Of a stretch of 64,000 nucleotides of DNA, positions 1 to 13,115 are shown piece by piece. How positions within the stretch are numbered: the stretch's first letter is position 1; each line of letters opens with the position of its first letter. The position numbers were made by a program, and so were the translations under genes. The DNA is from Struthio camelus. Its lineage: Eukaryota; Chordata; Aves; Struthioniformes; Struthionidae. The notes under the pieces were generated by a model. The model saw nothing but the letters and a program-made list of their open reading frames with translations. It had not been told where the DNA came from and made no database searches. Location of the stretch: positions 12,501-76,500 of the forward strand of contig NC_090981.1 in NCBI RefSeq assembly GCF_040807025.1. Direction: 5' to 3'.

Positions 1-1784
1 AAACAAGAAGTTCTGGCAAATAAGACCCCCCCCCCCCCCCAAAAAAAAAAAAAGTCTCTATCCCACCTACCATATACCAAGTTTCCTCAAAGTGCTCTCA
101 ACACAGAGGCTCCTGCCCAGATCCACTCCAACTGGTAAAATGCAGCTGAAGGACCAACAAGGACATGGAAAGCTAGGCTGTTTGCATTGCATTTCTGAGA
201 TTAACTTCATATTCCCTCCTTGCTACTGCAGCACAATGACAATTAAAGTCATCTCACTGAAAAATCAAACCCAATTATGATTAAGCCCATGGCCCTCAAG
301 GACTCAAATACAAACCTATACACAACCCATGAACTCTCCTCTTCCTGCACAGCCCTCAGCACTGAGTGAGAAAAAACTGCTGGACTTTTCTGAACTGCCA
401 GGAATCGATTTTCACTCTGGCCTGCCCACCCCTTTCTTATTTCCCAGTCCCTGAACCCACAGCCACCTGCTCTTTTGGTGGCTCCTCTTCTGACCCCTAC
501 CCTAGCTTCTGAGACTATATACTTCCTTCCTTCCTTCCTTCTTCATGTCAACTCTGTGCTCTTCTACAAATCTACACACTACAGAAACTCCACCCACTTT
601 CTCCCTGAACAAGGCTGACAATAGTGCTGAGGGGTAACAGAACATCCAGCAAGGCACCCAGAAACTGGCTAGAAAGGCTGAAATCCTGAGGAGGACAATA
701 CCTCACACACATCTCAGCTACTGAAGACACTACCATAAAAAACACCTAGGGTACAAAACTAGGAAGAAATGTTTTCCCTGAACCCCTCCTGTCTCTTCTT
801 TTCTGCAGTCCTGCAGAGCAACAAACAACTCCCCAACTCTCATCATCTCAGAAGAGCCCAGTGAGGAAGCTGCATCCCTTCCACAATAAACACAGAAACA
901 CCAGAAAACAACACTGACAGTCAACAAAAGATACAATGGGATATTCAGAAGCCCTTTTTCAGCCCAAACAACCCACACCGAGATGCTACCCAAGAAAAAC
1001 CCATCTCCTACAAACACTTTCCTCTCATAATCACAGCTCCAGCTGTCTCACTGCTCTTCTATTGTTGAATAGCCTTTGCATCTCCAAGTGCACAAATAGG
1101 TCTTCCAGGATAGTTGCACATCCTCAAACACTGTTATTTGCTAAACCCATTACAGACTACCACTCCCACAGCAGATCAAAAGCAGAATGAACTCAGGGAG
1201 GAGAAACTCCCGCTTTATGTAACCCTAGGCCCCACCCACTGCCCTACCCAGAAACCCTTTGGAGGGGAGGGGCAAACAAACAGCAACCATAAATACATAG
1301 GGCTAGGCAGAAGCAATTCTCAGCATCTAGAACAGAGAGGACAGAAGGGATAAAGAGACCTCTTCTATGAAATAGAACATCTGTTTTGTTACTGAGACTT
1401 CATATAGTATCTACATGATCAAGAGGTAGGTCATTAAACTCCTTTTTACCCTAACTAGCACAAGCCTTCAAATTAAAAACTACAAATGAATTCTGGTTAT
1501 ACTTAGAAAAAAACCTACAACATTCCACAGTGCCTACAAAGGGAATGCTATACCATAGTCCTCTAATGGGTTCAGGTCTGCATAGAATACAGCTGCTCTA
1601 GCAGGCCAGCGTTTCCTGAAGGGCAAACTAGGATATCAAAATGAACTCTGGGAACAAGCCCTCTGCTGTAATAGGAGCACTTCCTAAGAGGGATGGGTCC
1701 TCTACAGTACCTAAAATGATGAGAAAAGAAGTCAGTGGCTGGAATGATTAGTTGTCGAGGAGAATACTATCTCTGTATCACTAA
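1..1784. other. Unassigned flank left of the satellite
   Basis: I see no supported gene here. It opens with a C15/A13 run (26-53) and has a short TTCC microsatellite near 517-540. Reading frames are short on both strands. On the minus strand a good-looking acceptor (pyrimidine-rich, TTTTAG) lies near 1,710 and is followed by 43 open codons. Its phase does not fit the putative exon at 33,625, so it stays a weak candidate only. Confidence 0.5.
26..53. repeat. Homopolymer pair C15/A13
   Basis: Fifteen C (26-40) directly followed by thirteen A (41-53). Simple low-complexity sequence; length is likely polymorphic and sequencing-error prone. Confidence 0.9.
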
Positions 1785-3080
1785 CTAGAGGACTGACACA
1801 AGGAGATCTCAGGATGGCTCCTGAGGGCACAAGAGGGATGCTAAGAGGGCTGAAAGACCAATGCAGCATTCTGGGGCACAACAAAGAATAATCCAGAATA
1901 AAATAAAGGGGTTCCTCACAAGTCTGCAGGAGCAACAGAAGTCTATGCAACACAACAAAGCTCTACAGAGGACTCCAGATTGGATTACACATTTCCAATG
2001 GAGACTAGAAAACAATAAAAACAAACCAGTAGAGAGTAACTAGAGTTTCCCCAAGGGTCCAAGGGAAAACAAGGCTGCTAAGACCACTAGATGATGAACA
2101 GAGAGCACTGTTTAGAAAAGTTCTGAGGACACTACAACAATCCTAAAGGATTGACAGAGCCAAAAGATGGCTCTGGGAAAAAGGCAAGCTGAAAGAGAAT
2201 TCCAGAGAGCACTAGAGGGGTGCTAAAAAGCCTAGATGGCCAACAGAGGTCTGTGGGGGAAAGATAAAAGGCCAAAAAAGTGGGGGGGGAGAAAGAAAAA
2301 CTGAGGGCTGTTAAAGGGACTGCAGGACCAACACAGAGCTCCATGGGGGCGACAAAAGACTCCAGAAACATTTTAAGGACATTACAGGGGTCCTAAATCA
2401 GTCTAGAGGACCAAGATACACCTCTGGAAAATTAGGAAGGCCATAAAAAGACTCCAGAGCACACTACAGGGGTTCTAAGGGGTCCACATGGCCAAAAAGA
2501 GACTCTGAGGTGCAAGGAAGCCCTCAAGAGGAGTTCAGATGTGACTACATGGCTCAACAGGGGTCTGGAGGGCGAGAAGACAGCTCTGGGGAACAAAGAA
2601 GGACAAAGAGAGGTCCTGAATGCACAAGACCACCAAGCACAAAAAACTTCTAGGGCACAATTTTGGCCAAAAGAGGGTTCCATGGCAGACTAGAGAGCTA
2701 CAAAGACAGCTGGAGGGCCAAATGAGGGCTTCAGGACACAACAAAGGCCTCCAGAGGGCTTTGGGAGGGACTACATGGGCTGGAAGTCCAAAAAAAAGCT
2801 CTGTGGCACTAGGAAGGCTGGAAAAGGAGTGCATATCACACTAGAAAGGTACTAAGGGGCCCAGGAAGCCAACAGAGGTCTGCAGGGAAAGATAAAGGAA
2901 CAAATGGGGAGAGACCAGGCAAGAACAGAGAGCTTTCAACAGGGACAAAGAACTAAAACATGTCTCTGGGCATCCCAAAGGTCTCCAGAGGGCTCCTGAG
3001 GGGAAGAGAGAAGTCCTAAGAGCTCTGGGGAGCCCAAAGAAAAGGAAAACTGCCAAAGTAGTCCCAAGGGCCCTCAAGGG
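1785..3080 (+). repeat. Left edge: diverged single monomers
   Basis: Roughly 80-bp units are recognisable (for example around 2,440-2,520 and 2,690-2,770), but they differ widely from one another and do not form a higher-order unit. They share the CTCTGGGG box and the 'GAGGGCCAAnAGA' segment with the core. This is the diverged-edge arrangement expected when unequal exchange homogenises only the interior. Confidence 0.85.
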
Positions 3081-4009
3081 GTGGGCCTAGCCCCAAAAAT
3101 GCCTCTGGGGAAGAGTGTGGAGAGCTTAACAGGGGATTCTGGGGCACCTAGACAGCGCCTAAGGGGTCTGGAGGGCCGGAAGACAGCTCTGGAACAACCC
3201 AAAGGTCTCCCCAGGGGCTCTGAGGTGGATAGAGCAGTGCTAAGAGCTGTGGGGGGCCTGAAGACAGCTCTGGGGCACAGGGAAACCTGCAAGAGTAGTC
3301 CCGAGGGCACCGGAGGGGGCCCTCAAGGCGTGTGCCTAGCCAAAAGACAACTCTGGGGAAGGAGGAGGAGCTGAGGAGGGGGTCTGGGCCACCTAGACAG
3401 TGCCTAAGGGGTCTGGAGGGCCAAAAGAGTGCTCTGGAACACCCCAAAGGTCTCCCCAGGGGCTCATGAGGTGGACCGAGCAGTGCTAAGAGCTCTGGGG
3501 GGCACCCACAAAGCTCTGGGGCACAGGGAGAGGTCTCCCCAGGGGCTCTGAGGTGGATAGAGCAGTGCTAAGAGCTCTGCGGGGCCCGAAGACAGCTCTG
3601 GGGCACAGGGAAACCTGCAAGAGTAGTCCCGAGGGCACCAGAGGGGGCCCTCAAGACGTGTGCCTAGCCAAAAGACAACTCTGGGGAAGGAGGAAGACCT
3701 CTGGAGGGGGTCTGGGCCACCTAGACAGTGCCTAAGGGGCCCAGAGAGCCAAAAGAGTGCTCTGGGGCACCCCAAAGGTCTCCCCAGGGGCTCATGAGGT
3801 GGATAGAGCAGTGCTAAGAGCTCTGCGGGGCCCGAAGACAGCTCTGGGGCACAGGGAAACCTGCAAGAGTAGTCGCGAGGGAACCAGAGGGGGCCCTCAA
3901 GGCGTGTGCCTAGCCAAAAGACAACTCTGGGGAAGGAGGAGGAGCTGAGGAGGGGGTCTGGGCCACCTAGACAGTGCCTAAGGGGTCTGGGGGGCACGAG
4001 GACAGCTCT

Positions 4010-7000
4010 GGAACACCCCAAAGGTCTCCCCAGGGGCTCTGAGGTGGATAGAGCAGTGCTAAGAGCTGTGGGGGGCCTGAAGACAGCTCTGGGGCACAGG
4101 GAAACCTGCAAGAGTAGTCCCGAGTGCACCAGAGGGGGCCCTCAAGGGTTTACATGGCCCAAAACCCCACTCTGGGGAAGGAGGAGGAGCTGAGGAGGGG
4201 GTCTGGGCCACCTAGACAGTGCCTAAGGGGTCCGGAGGGCCGGAAGACAGCTCTGAGGCACAACGAGTACTGCAATTGTAGTTCAGAAGTCACGCGAGGG
4301 CTTCTAAGGGCTCTCCATGGTCACAAAGAGACTCTGGGGAAGAAGGAAGAGCTCTGGAGGGGGTCTGGGCCACCTAGACCATTCCTGAGGGCTCAGCACA
4401 AGCAAGAGACAGCTCTGGGCAGCAAGGAAGAGCCAAAGAGTGGTGCGGAGTGCTCTAGAGCGGTGCAAAGGGGCCTAGGGAGCCAAGATCCAGCTCTGGG
4501 GCAGAGGGAAACCTGCAAGAGTAGTCCCGAGGGCACCAGAGGGGGCCCTCAAGGGTTTACATGGCCCAAAACCCCACTCTAGGGAAGGAGGAAGAGCTGA
4601 GGAGGGGGTCTGGGCCACCTAGACAGTGCCTAAGGGGTCAGGAGGGCCGGAAGACAGCTCTGGGGCACAACGAGTTCTGCAACTGTAGTTCCGAAGTCAT
4701 GAGAGGGCTTCTAAGGGCTCTCCATGGCCACAAAGAGACTCTGGGGAAGAAGACAGACCTCTGGAGGAGGTCTGGGCCACCTAGACAGTGCCTAAGGGGT
4801 CCAGAGAGCCAAAAGAGTGCTCTGGGGCACCCCAAAAGGTCTCCCCAGGGGCTCTGAGGTGGATAGAGCAGGGCTAAGAGCTCTGCGGGGCCCAATGACA
4901 GCTCTGGGGCACAGGGAAACCTGCCAGAGTAGTCCCGAGGGCACCGGAGGGGGCCCTCAAGGCGTGTGCCTAGCCAAAAGTCAACTCTGGGGAAGGAGGA
5001 GCTGAGGAGGGGGTCTGGGCCACCTAGACAGTGCCTAAGGGGTCCGGAGGGCCAAAAGAGAGCTCTGGGGCACAACGAGTACTGCAATTGTAGTTCAGAA
5101 GTCACGAGAGGGCTTCTAAGGGCTCTCCGTGGCCACAAAGAGACTCTGGGGAAGAAGAAAGACCTCTGGAGGAGGTCTGGGCCACCTAGACCGTTCCTGA
5201 GGGCTCGGCACAAGCAAGAGACAGGTCTGGGCATCAAGAAAGAGCCAAAGAGTGGTGCGGAGTGCTCTAGAGCGATGCCAAGGGACCTAGGGAGCCAAGA
5301 TCCAGCTCTGGGGCACAGGGAAACCTGCCAGAGTAGTCCCGAGGGCACCGGAGGGGGCCCTCAAGACGTGTGCCTAGCCAAAAGACAACTCTGGGGAAGG
5401 AGGAGGAGCTGAGGAGGGGGTCTGGGCCACCTAGACAGTGCCTAACGGGTCCGGAAGGCCAAAAGAGTGCTGTGGGGCATCCCAAAGGTCTCCCCAGGGG
5501 CTCTGAGGTGGATCGAGCAGTGCTAAGAGCTGTGGGGGGCCCAAAGACAGCTCTGGGGCACAGGGAAACCTGCAAGAAGAGTCCCGAGGGCACCAGAGGG
5601 GGCCCTCAAGGCGTGTGCCTAGCCAAAAGACAACTCTGGGGAAGGAGGAGGAGCTGAGGAGGGGGTCTGGGCCACCTAGACTGTTCCCGAGGGCTCGGCG
5701 CGAGCAAGAGACAGGTCTGGGCAGCAATGAAGAGCCAAAGAGTGGTGCAGAGTGCTCTAGAGCCTTGCCAAGGGGCCTAGGGAGCCAAGATCTAGCTCTC
5801 GGTCACAGGGAAACCTGCAAGAGTAGTGCCGAGGGCACCAGAGGGGGCCCTCAAGGGTTTACATGGCCCAAAACCCCACTCTAGGGAAGGAGGAGGAGCT
5901 GAGGAGGGGGTCTGGGCCACCTAGACAGTGCCTAAGGGGTCCGGAGGGCCGGAAGACAGCTCTGAGGCACAACTAGTACTGCAATTGTAGTTCAGAAGTC
6001 ACGAGAGGGCTTCTAAGGGCTCTCCATGGCCACAAAGAGACTCTGGGGAAGAAGGAAGACCTCTGGAGGGGGTCTGGGCCACCTAGACAGTGCCTAAGGG
6101 GCCCAGAGAGCCAAAAGAGTGCTCTGGGGCACCCCAAAGGTCTCCCCAGGGGCTCTGAGGTGGATAGAGCAGTGCTAAGAGCTCTGCGGGGCCTGAAGAC
6201 AGCTCTGGGGCACAGGGAAACCTGCCAGAGTAGTCCCGAGGGCACCAGAGGGGGCCCTCAAGGCGTGTGCCTAGCCAAAAGACAACTCTGGGGAAGGAGG
6301 AGGAGTTGAGGAGGGGGTCTGGGCCACCTAGACAGTGCCTAAGGGGTCTGGGGGGCACGAGGACAGCTCTGGAACACCCCAAAGGTCTCCCCAGGGGCTC
6401 TGAGGTGGATAGAGCAGTGCTAAGAGCTGTGGGGGGCCCAAAGACAGCTCTGGGGCACAGGGAAACCTGCCAGAGTAGTCCCGAGTGCACCAGAGGGGGC
6501 CCTCAAGGGTTTACATGGCCCAAAACCCCACTCTAGGGAAGGAGGAGGAGCTGAGGAGGGGGTCTGGGCTACCTAGAAAGTGCCTAAGGGGTCCGGAGGG
6601 CCGGAAGACAGCTCTGGGGCACAACGAGTACTGCAATTGTAGTTCAGAAGTCACGAGAGGGCTTCTAAGGGCTCTCCATGGTCACAAAGAGACTCTGGGG
6701 AAGAAGGAAGAGCTCTGGAGGGGGTCTGGGCCACCTAGACCATTCCTGAGGGCTCAGCACAAGCAAGAGACAGCTCTGGGCAGCAAGGAAGAGCCAAAGA
6801 GTGGTGCGGAGTGCTCTAGAGCGGTGCCAAGGGGCCTAGGGAGCCAAGATTCAGCTCTGGGGCAGAGGGAAACCTGCAAGAGTAGTCCCGAGGGCACCAG
6901 AGGGGGCCCTCAAGGGTTTACATGGCCCAAAACCCCACTCTAGGGAAGGAGGAAGAGCTGAGGAGGGGGTCTGGGCCACCTAGACAGTGCCTAAGGGGTC

Positions 7001-10000
7001 AGGAGGGCCAAAAGAGAGCTCTGGGGCACAACGAGTTCTGCAACTGTAGTTCCGAAGTCATGAGAGGGCTTCTAAGGGCTCTCCATGGCCACAAAGAGAC
7101 TCTGGGGAAGAAGGAAGACCTCTGGAGGGGGTCTGGCCACCTAGACAGTGCCTAAGGGGTCCGGAAGGCCAAAAGAGTGCTCTGGGGCACCCCAAAAGGT
7201 CTCCCCAGGGGCTCTGAGGTGGATAGAGCAGTGCTAAGAGCTCTGCGTGGCCCAAAGACAGCTCTGGGGCACAGGGAAACCTGCCAGAGTAGTCGCGAGG
7301 GCATCAGAGGGGGCCCTCAAGGCGTGTGCCTAGCCAAAAGACAACTCTGGGGAAGGAGGAGGAGCTGAGGAGGGGGTCTGGGCCACCTAGACAGTGCCTA
7401 AGGGGTCCGGAGGGCCAAAAGAGAGCTCTGGGGCACAACGAGTACTGCAATTGTAGTTCAGAAGTCACGAGAGGGCTTCTAAGGGCTCTCCGTGGCCACA
7501 AAGAGACTCTGGGGAAGAAGAAAGACCTCTGGAGGAGGTCTGGGCCACCTAGACCGTTCCTGAGGGCTCGGCACAAGCAAGAGATAGCTCTGGGCAGCAA
7601 GAAAGAGCCAAAGAGTAGTGCGGAGTGCTCTAGAGCGGTGCAAAGGGGCCTAGGGAGCCAAGATCCAGCTCTGGGGCAGAGGGAAACCTGCAAGAGTAGT
7701 CCCGAGGGCCCTCAAGGGGTGGGCCTAGCCCCAAAAATGCCTCTGGGGAAGAGTGTGGAGAGCTTAACAGGGGATTCTGGGGCACCTAGACAGCGCCTAA
7801 GGGGTCTGGAGGACTGGAAGACAGCTCTGGGGCATTCCAAAGATCTCCCCAGGGGCTCTGAGGTGGATAGAGCAGTGCTAAGAGCTGTGGGGGGCCAGAA
7901 GACAGCTCTGGGGCACAGGGAAACCTGCCAGAGTAGTCCCGAGGGCACCAGAGGGGGCCCTCAAGGCGTGTGCCTAGCCAAAAGACAACTCTGGGGAAGG
8001 AGGAGGAGCTGAGGAGGGGGTCTGGGCCACCTAGACAGTGCCTAAGGGGTCCGGAGGGCCAAAAGAGAGCTCTGGGACACCCCAAAGGTCTCCCCAGGGG
8101 CTCTGAGGTGGATAGAGCAGTGCTAAGAGCTGTGGGGGGCCTGAAGACAGCTCTGGGGCATAGGGAAACCTGCCAGAGTAGTCCCGAGGGCACCAGAGGG
8201 GGCCCTCGAGGCGTGTGCCTAGCCAAAAGACAACTCTGGGGAAGGAGGAGGAGCTGAGGAGGGGGTCTGGGCCACCTAGACAGTGCCTAAGGGGTCCGGA
8301 GGGCCGGAAGACAGCTCTGAGGCACAACTAGTACTGCAATTGTAGTTCAGAAGTCACGAGAGGGCTTCTAAGGGCTCTCCATGGTCACAAAGAGACTCTG
8401 GGGAAGAAGGAAGAGCTCTGGAGGGGGTCTGGGCCACCTAGACCGTTCCCGAGGGCTCGGCGCGAGCAAGAGACAGGTCTGGGCAGCAAGGAAGAGCCAA
8501 AGAGTGGTGCAGAGTGCTCTAGAGCGGTGCCAAGGGACCTAGGGAGCCAAGATCCAGCTCTGGGGCAGAGGGAAACCTGCAAAAGTAGTCCCGAGGGCCC
8601 TCAAGGGGTGGGCCTAGCCCCAAAAATGCCTCTGGGGAAGAGTGTGGAGAGCTTAACAGGGGATTCTGGGGCACCTAGACAGCGCCTAAGGGGTCTGGAG
8701 GGCCGGAAGACAGCTCTGGAACACCCCAAAGGTCTCCCCAGGGGCTCTGAGGTGGATAGAGCAGTGCTAAGAGCTGTGGGGGGCCTGAAGACAGCTCTGG
8801 GGCACAGGGAAACCTGCCAGAGTAGTCGCGAGGGCACCAGAGGGGGCCCTCAAGGCTAGTGCCTAGCCAAAAGACAACTCTGGGGAAGGAGGAGGAGCTG
8901 AGGAGGGGGTCTGGGCCACCTAGACAGTGCCTAAGGGGTCCGGAAGGCCAAAAGAGAGCTCTGGGGCATCCCAAAGGTCTCCCCAGGGGCTCTGAGGTGG
9001 ATAGAGCAGTGCTAAGAGCTGTGGGGGGTCCGAAGACAGCTCTGGGGCACAGGGAAACCTGCCAGAGTAGTCGCGAGGGCACCAGAGGGGGCCCTCAAGG
9101 CGTGTGCCTAGCCAAAAGACAACTCTGGGGAAGGAGGAGGAGCTGAGGAGGGGGTCTGGGCCACCTAGACTGTTCCCGAGGGCTCGGCGCGAGCGAGAGA
9201 CAGGTCTGGGCAGCAAGGAAGAGCCAAAGAGTGGTGCGGAGTGCTCTAGAGCGGTGCCAAGGGACCTAGGGAGCCAAGATCCAGCTCTGGGGCACAGGGA
9301 AACCTGCAAGAGTAGTCCCGAGGGCACCGGAGGGGGCCCTCAAGGCGTGTGCCTAGCCAAAAGACAACTCTGGAGAAGGAGGAGGAGCTGAGGAGGGGGT
9401 CTGGGCCACCTAGACAGTGCCTAACGGGTCCGGAAGGCCAAAAGAGAGCTCTGGGACACCCCAAAAGGTCTCCCCAGGGGCTCTGAGGTGGATAGAGCAG
9501 TGCTAAGAGCTGTGGGGGGCCTGAAGACAGCTCTGGGGCATAGGGAAACCTGCCAGAGTAGTCCCGAGGGCACCGAAGGGGGCCCTCAAGGCGTGTGCCT
9601 AGCCAAAAGACAACTCTGGGGAAGGAGGAGGAGCTGAGGAGGGGGTCTGGGCCACCTAGACAGTGCCTAACGGGTCCGGAAGGCCAAAAGAGAGCTCTGG
9701 GAAACCCCAAAGGTCTCCCCAGGGGCTCTGAGGTGGATAGAGCAGTGCTAAGAGCTGTGGGGGGCCTGAAGACAGCTCTGGGGCACAGGGAAACCTGCAA
9801 GAGTAGTCCCGAGGGCACCAGAGGGGGCCCTCAAGGCGTGTGCCTAGCCAAAAGACAACTCTGGGGAAGGAGGAGGAGCTGAGGAGGGGGTCTGGGCTAC
9901 CTAGAAAGTGCCTAAGGGGTCCGGAGGGCCGGAAGACAGCTCTGAGGCACAACGAGTACTGCAATTGTAGTTCAGAAGTCACGAGAGGGCTTCTAAGGGC

Positions 10001-13000
10001 TCTCCATGGTCACAAAGAGACTCTGGGGAAGAAGAAAGACCTCTGGAGGGGGTCTGGGCCACCTAGACCGTTCCTGAGGGCTCGGCACAAGCAAGAGATA
10101 GCTCTGGGCAGCAAGAAAGAGCCAAAGAGTGGTGCGGAGTGCTCTAGAGCGGTGCCAAGGGGCCTAGGGAGCCAAGATCCAGCTCTGGGGCAGAGGGAAA
10201 CCTGCAAGAGTAGTCCCGAGGGCCCTCAAGGGGTGGGCCTAGTCCCAAAAATGCCTCTGGGGAAGAGTGTGGAGAGCTTAACAGGGGATTCTGGGGCACC
10301 TAGACAGCGCCTAAGGGGTCTGGAGGACTGGAAGACAGCTCTGGGGCATTCCAAAGGTCTCCCCAGGGGCTCTGAGGTGGATAGAGCAGTGCTAAGAGCT
10401 GTGGGGGGCCCGAAGACAGCTCTGGGGCACAGGGAAACCTGCCAGAGTAGTCGCGAGGGCACCAGAGGGGGCCCTCAAGGCTAGTGCCTAGCCAAAAGAC
10501 AACTCTGGGGAAGGAGGAGGAGCTGAGGAGGGGGTCTGGGCCACCTAGACAGTGCCTAAAGGGGTCTGGAGGGCCAAAAGAGTACTCTGGGGCACCCCAA
10601 AGGTCTCCCCAGGGGCTCTGAGGTGGATAGAGCAGTGCTAAGAGCTGTGGGGGGCCTGAAGACAGCTCTGGGGCACAGGGAAACCTGCCAGAGTAGTCGC
10701 GAGGGCACCAGAGGGGGCCCTCAAGGCGTGTGCCTAGCCAAAAGACAACTCTGGGGAAGGAGGAGGAGCTGAGGAGGGGGTCTGGGCCACCTAGACTGTT
10801 CCCGAGGGCTCGGCGCGAGCAAGAGACAGGTCTGGGCAGCAAGGAAGAGCCAAAGAGTGGTGCGGAGTGCTCTAGAGCGGTGCCAAGGGACCTAGGGAGC
10901 CAAGATCCAGCTCTGGGGCACAGGGAAACCTGCCAGAGTAGTCCCGAGGGCACCAGAGGGGGCCCTCAAGGCGTGTGCCTAGCCAAAAGACAACTCTGGG
11001 GAAGGAGGAGGAGCTGAGGAGGGGGTCTGGGCCACCTAGACTGTTCCCGAGGGCTCGGCGCGAGCAAGAGACAACTCTGGGCAGCAATGAAGAGCCAAAG
11101 AGTGGTGCAGAGTGCTCTAGAGCCTTGCCAAGGGGCCTAGGGAGCCAAGATCTAGCTCTCGGTCACAGGGAAACCTGCAAGAGTAGTCCCGAGGGCACCA
11201 GAGGGGGCCCTCAAGGGTTTACATGGCCCAAAACCCCACTCTAGGGAAGGAGGAGGAGCTGAGGAGGGGGTCTGGGCCACCTAGACAGTGCCTAAGGGGT
11301 CCGGAGGGCCGGAAGACAGCTCTGAGGCACAACTAGTACTGCAATTGTAGTTCAGAAGTCACGAGAGGGCTTCTAAGGGCTCTCCATGGCCACAGAGACT
11401 CTGGGGAAGAAGGAAGAGCTCTGGAGGGGGTCTGGGCCACCTAGACAGTGCCTAAGGGGCCCAGAGAGCCAAAAGAGTGCTCTGGGGCACCCCAAAGGTC
11501 TCCCCAGGGGCTCTGAGGTGGATAGAGCAGTGCTAAGAGCTCTGCGGGGCCAGAAGACAGCTCTGGGGCATCCCAAAAATCTCCCCAGGGGCTCTGAGGT
11601 GGATAGAGCAGTGCTAAGAGCTCTGCGGGGCCAGAAGACAGCTCTGGGGCACAGGGAAACCTGCCAGAGTAGTCCCGAGGGCACCAGAGGGGGCCCTCAA
11701 GGCGTGTGCCTAGCCAAAAGACAACTCTGGGGAAGGAGGAGGAGTTGAGGAGGGGGTCTGGGCCACCTAGACAGTGCCTAAGGGGTCTGGGGGGCACGAG
11801 GACAGCTCTGGAACACCCCAAAGGTCTCCCCAGGGGCTCTGAGGTGGATAGAGCAGTGCTAAGAGCTGTGGGGGGCCCAAAGACAGCTCTGGGGCACAGG
11901 GAAACCTGCAAGAGTAGTCCCGAGTGCACCAGAGGGGGCCCTCAAGGGTTTACATGGCCCAAAACCCCACTCTGGGGAAGGAGGAGGAGCTGAGGAGGGG
12001 GTCTGGGCTACCTAGAAAGTGCCTAAGGGGTCCGGAGGGCCGGAAGACAGCTCTGAGGCACAACGAGTACTGCAATTGTAGTTCAGAAGTCACGAGAGGG
12101 CTTCTAAGGGCTCTCCATGGCCACAAAGAGACTCTGGGGAAGAAGGAAGAGCTCTGGAGGGGGTCTGGGCCACCTAGACCATTCCTGAGGGCTCAGCACA
12201 AGCAAGAGACAGCTCTGGGCAGCAAGGAAGAGCCAAAGAGTGGTGCGGAGTGCTCTAGAGCGGTGCAAAGGGGCCTAGGGAGCCAAGATCCAGCTCTGGG
12301 GCAGAGGGAAACCTGCAAGAGTAGTCCCGAGGGCACCAGAGGGGGCCCTCAAGGGTTTACATGGCCCAAAACCCCACTCTAGGGAAGGAGGAAGAGCTGA
12401 GGAGGGGGTCTGGGCCACCTAGACAGTGCCTAAGGGGTCAGGAGGGCCGGAAGACAGCTCTGGGGCACAACGAGTTCTGCAACTGTAGTTCCGAAGTCAT
12501 GAGAGGGCTTCTAAGGGCTCTCCATGGCCACAAAGAGACTCTGGGGAAGAAGGAAGACCTCTGGAGGGGGTCTGGCCACCTAGACAGTGCCTAAGGGGTC
12601 CAGAGAGCCAAAAGAGTGCTCTGGGGCACCCCAAAAGGTCTCCCCAGGGGCTCTGAGGTGGATAGAGCAGTGCTAAGAGCTGTGGGGGGCCAGAAGACAG
12701 CTCTGGGGCACAGGGAAACCTGCCAGAGTAGTCGCGAGGGCATCAGAGGGGGCCCTCAAGGCGTGTGCCTAGCCAAAAGACAACTCTGGGGAAGGAGGAG
12801 GAGCTGAGGAGGGGGTCTGGGCCACCTAGACAGTGCCTAACGGGTCCGGAAGGCCAAAAGAGAGCTCTGGGACACCCCAAAGGTCTCCCCAGGGGCTCTG
12901 AGGTGGATAGAGCAGTGCTAAGAGCTGTGGGGGGCCCGAAGACAGCTCTGGGGAACAGGGAAACCTGCAAGAGTAGTCCCGAGGGCACCAGAGGGGGCCC

Positions 13001-13115
13001 TCAAGGCGTGTGCCTAGCCAAAAGACAACTCTGGGGAAGGAGGAGGAGCTGAGGAGGGGGTCTGGGCCACCTAGACAGTGCCTAAGGGGTCTGGAGGGCC
13101 GGAAGACAGCTCTGG
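4010..13115 (+). repeat. 9.1-kb tandem segmental duplication, copy 1
   Basis: Landmarks here recur 9,104-9,105 bp downstream (for example 4,124 and 13,228; 4,966 and 14,070; 6,485 and 15,589; 8,601 and 17,706; 9,840 and 18,945). From about 10.7 kb the offset becomes 8,859. Translated stretches compared across copies differ by about one residue per 200, so the duplication is recent. Rare variants such as CACGCGAGG (4,272 and 13,395) are shared. Boundaries are approximate because both ends lie in related repeats. Confidence 0.88.
9595..9839 (+). repeat. Representative 245-bp trimeric unit
   Basis: One full period, measured between identical landmarks (CCTAGCCAAAAGACAACTCT). The same 245-bp spacing is seen at 5,370/5,615, 8,859/9,104, 10,730/10,975 and 13,010/12,765. 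It splits into three related monomers of about 81, 87 and 77 bp, each with the AGCTCTGGGG/AACTCTGGGG box near its middle. Because 245 = 3x81+2, each successive unit changes reading frame. Confidence 0.9.

Noticed and set aside
1575-1710. Minus-strand exon candidate after a strong TTTTAG acceptor (43 codons)
   Set aside because: Its phase does not match the donor at 33,625, and 43 open codons is within chance expectation.
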